Shown here in pieces: positions 32,355 through 32,545 of a DNA stretch of 32,545 bases (positions within the stretch are counted from its first letter, which is position 1; each line of letters begins with the position of its first letter). Below the pieces are notes generated by a model. The model was not told where the DNA came from, did not search any database, and was given only the letters and a program-made list of their open reading frames with translations. Source of the DNA: Bradyrhizobium sp. Leo170 (GTDB lineage: Bacteria > Pseudomonadota > Alphaproteobacteria > Rhizobiales > Xanthobacteraceae); assembly GCF_004296405.1 (NCBI RefSeq), contig NZ_PSRR01000060.1, forward strand, positions 1 through 32,545, given 5' to 3'. Position numbers and translations under genes: made by a program.

Positions 32355-32545
32355 TCAGCACATTGCCGGCACTTGCAAGCAAGGCTCGCGGCCGGGACGA
32401 TCTGTGCGGAACGCCTCGATGAAACGGCCGTCCTTCTGGGTCACGAAGACGGTCCTGCCATCGGGGCCGCCGAAGGTGAGGTTGGTCGGTTCTTTTCCGA
32501 GCAGCGGCACTTCCCGCTCGAGCGATCCGTCGGCGGCGAAGATGC
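32355..32545 (-). CDS. SMP-30/gluconolactonase-family protein, 3' end only
   Basis: The minus frame runs off the window and ends with TGA at 32355-32357. The 62 visible residues, FAADGSLEREVPLLGKEPTN, LTFGGPDGRTVFVTQKDGRF and IEAFRTDRPGREP, are the last propeller blade of SMP-30/gluconolactonase/LRE-like proteins (P-x-NL-x-FGGPDG-x-x-(V/L)(F/Y)VT). Such proteins hydrolyse sugar lactones or related esters with a divalent metal. The metal ligands lie outside the window. Confidence 0.8.
   Translation of the reverse strand, partial: IFAADGSLEREVPLLGKEPTNLTFGGPDGRTVFVTQKDGRFIEAFRTDRPGREPCLQVPAMC

Overview
The window looks like accessory DNA of a Bradyrhizobium-type alphaproteobacterium (Nitrobacteraceae). 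The evidence is high GC with typical codon use, a CIRCE-controlled groESL pair, a DUF1488 protein, an HWE histidine kinase, RadC and AraC proteins of the Bradyrhizobium type, and intergenic palindromic repeats characteristic of Rhizobiales. The species call is inference. I had no database access.

Layout. 1-7 kb: an alpha/beta hydrolase divergent from a LysR regulator, a secreted sulfatase, and a frameshifted family-5 solute-binding protein. These are separated by three or four copies of a dispersed element of about 73 bp with inverted ends. 7-13.3 kb: an exported beta-lactamase-fold serine hydrolase, an orphan excisionase-like HTH protein and an atypical SDR. They are followed by decaying genes: a pterin dehydratase relic with two stops, a cupin and a VOC protein each with one indel, and a TenA tail. 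13.3-15.7 kb: intact groES-groEL with CIRCE and a heat-shock-type promoter. 15.7-17.2 kb: a TPR relic, an IS1595-type transposase relic, a small hypothetical gene, a DUF1488-like gene and a 35-residue membrane microprotein. 17.5-22.1 kb: a tight three-gene carbohydrate operon (mannose-6-phosphate isomerase, two-domain GT4 protein, GH130 enzyme). 22.1-25.4 kb: a frameshifted small protein, a response regulator with a frameshifted HWE kinase, a second copy of the 35-residue microprotein, a DUF1488 gene and a frameshifted small membrane protein. 25.5-27.6 kb: a scrap yard with two DNA-ligase fragments in opposite orientation, an IS66 tail and a degenerate tRNA-Arg(CCG), ending in a radC whose 3' third is missing. 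28.4-32.5 kb: ordinary genes, namely an AraC regulator, an SDR plus nitronate monooxygenase pair, 3-methyladenine glycosylase, a paired palindromic repeat and the 3' end of an SMP-30 family gene.

The two observations I would follow first are these. (1) Two paralogous 35-aa single-helix proteins, KF-x2-(H/R)EW-(I/L)VPPV ... IQW, share a conserved 22-nt leader at nearly the same distance from their start codons. Each lies near a DUF1488-type gene. (2) The manA-GT4/(alpha/alpha)6-GH130 operon could make or recycle a mannose-containing glycan. A third point matters for anyone using the sequence. At least seven genes are broken by single-base indels, mostly in short homopolymers, while long neighbours are intact. 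This is either real decay of dispensable genes or residual assembly error.
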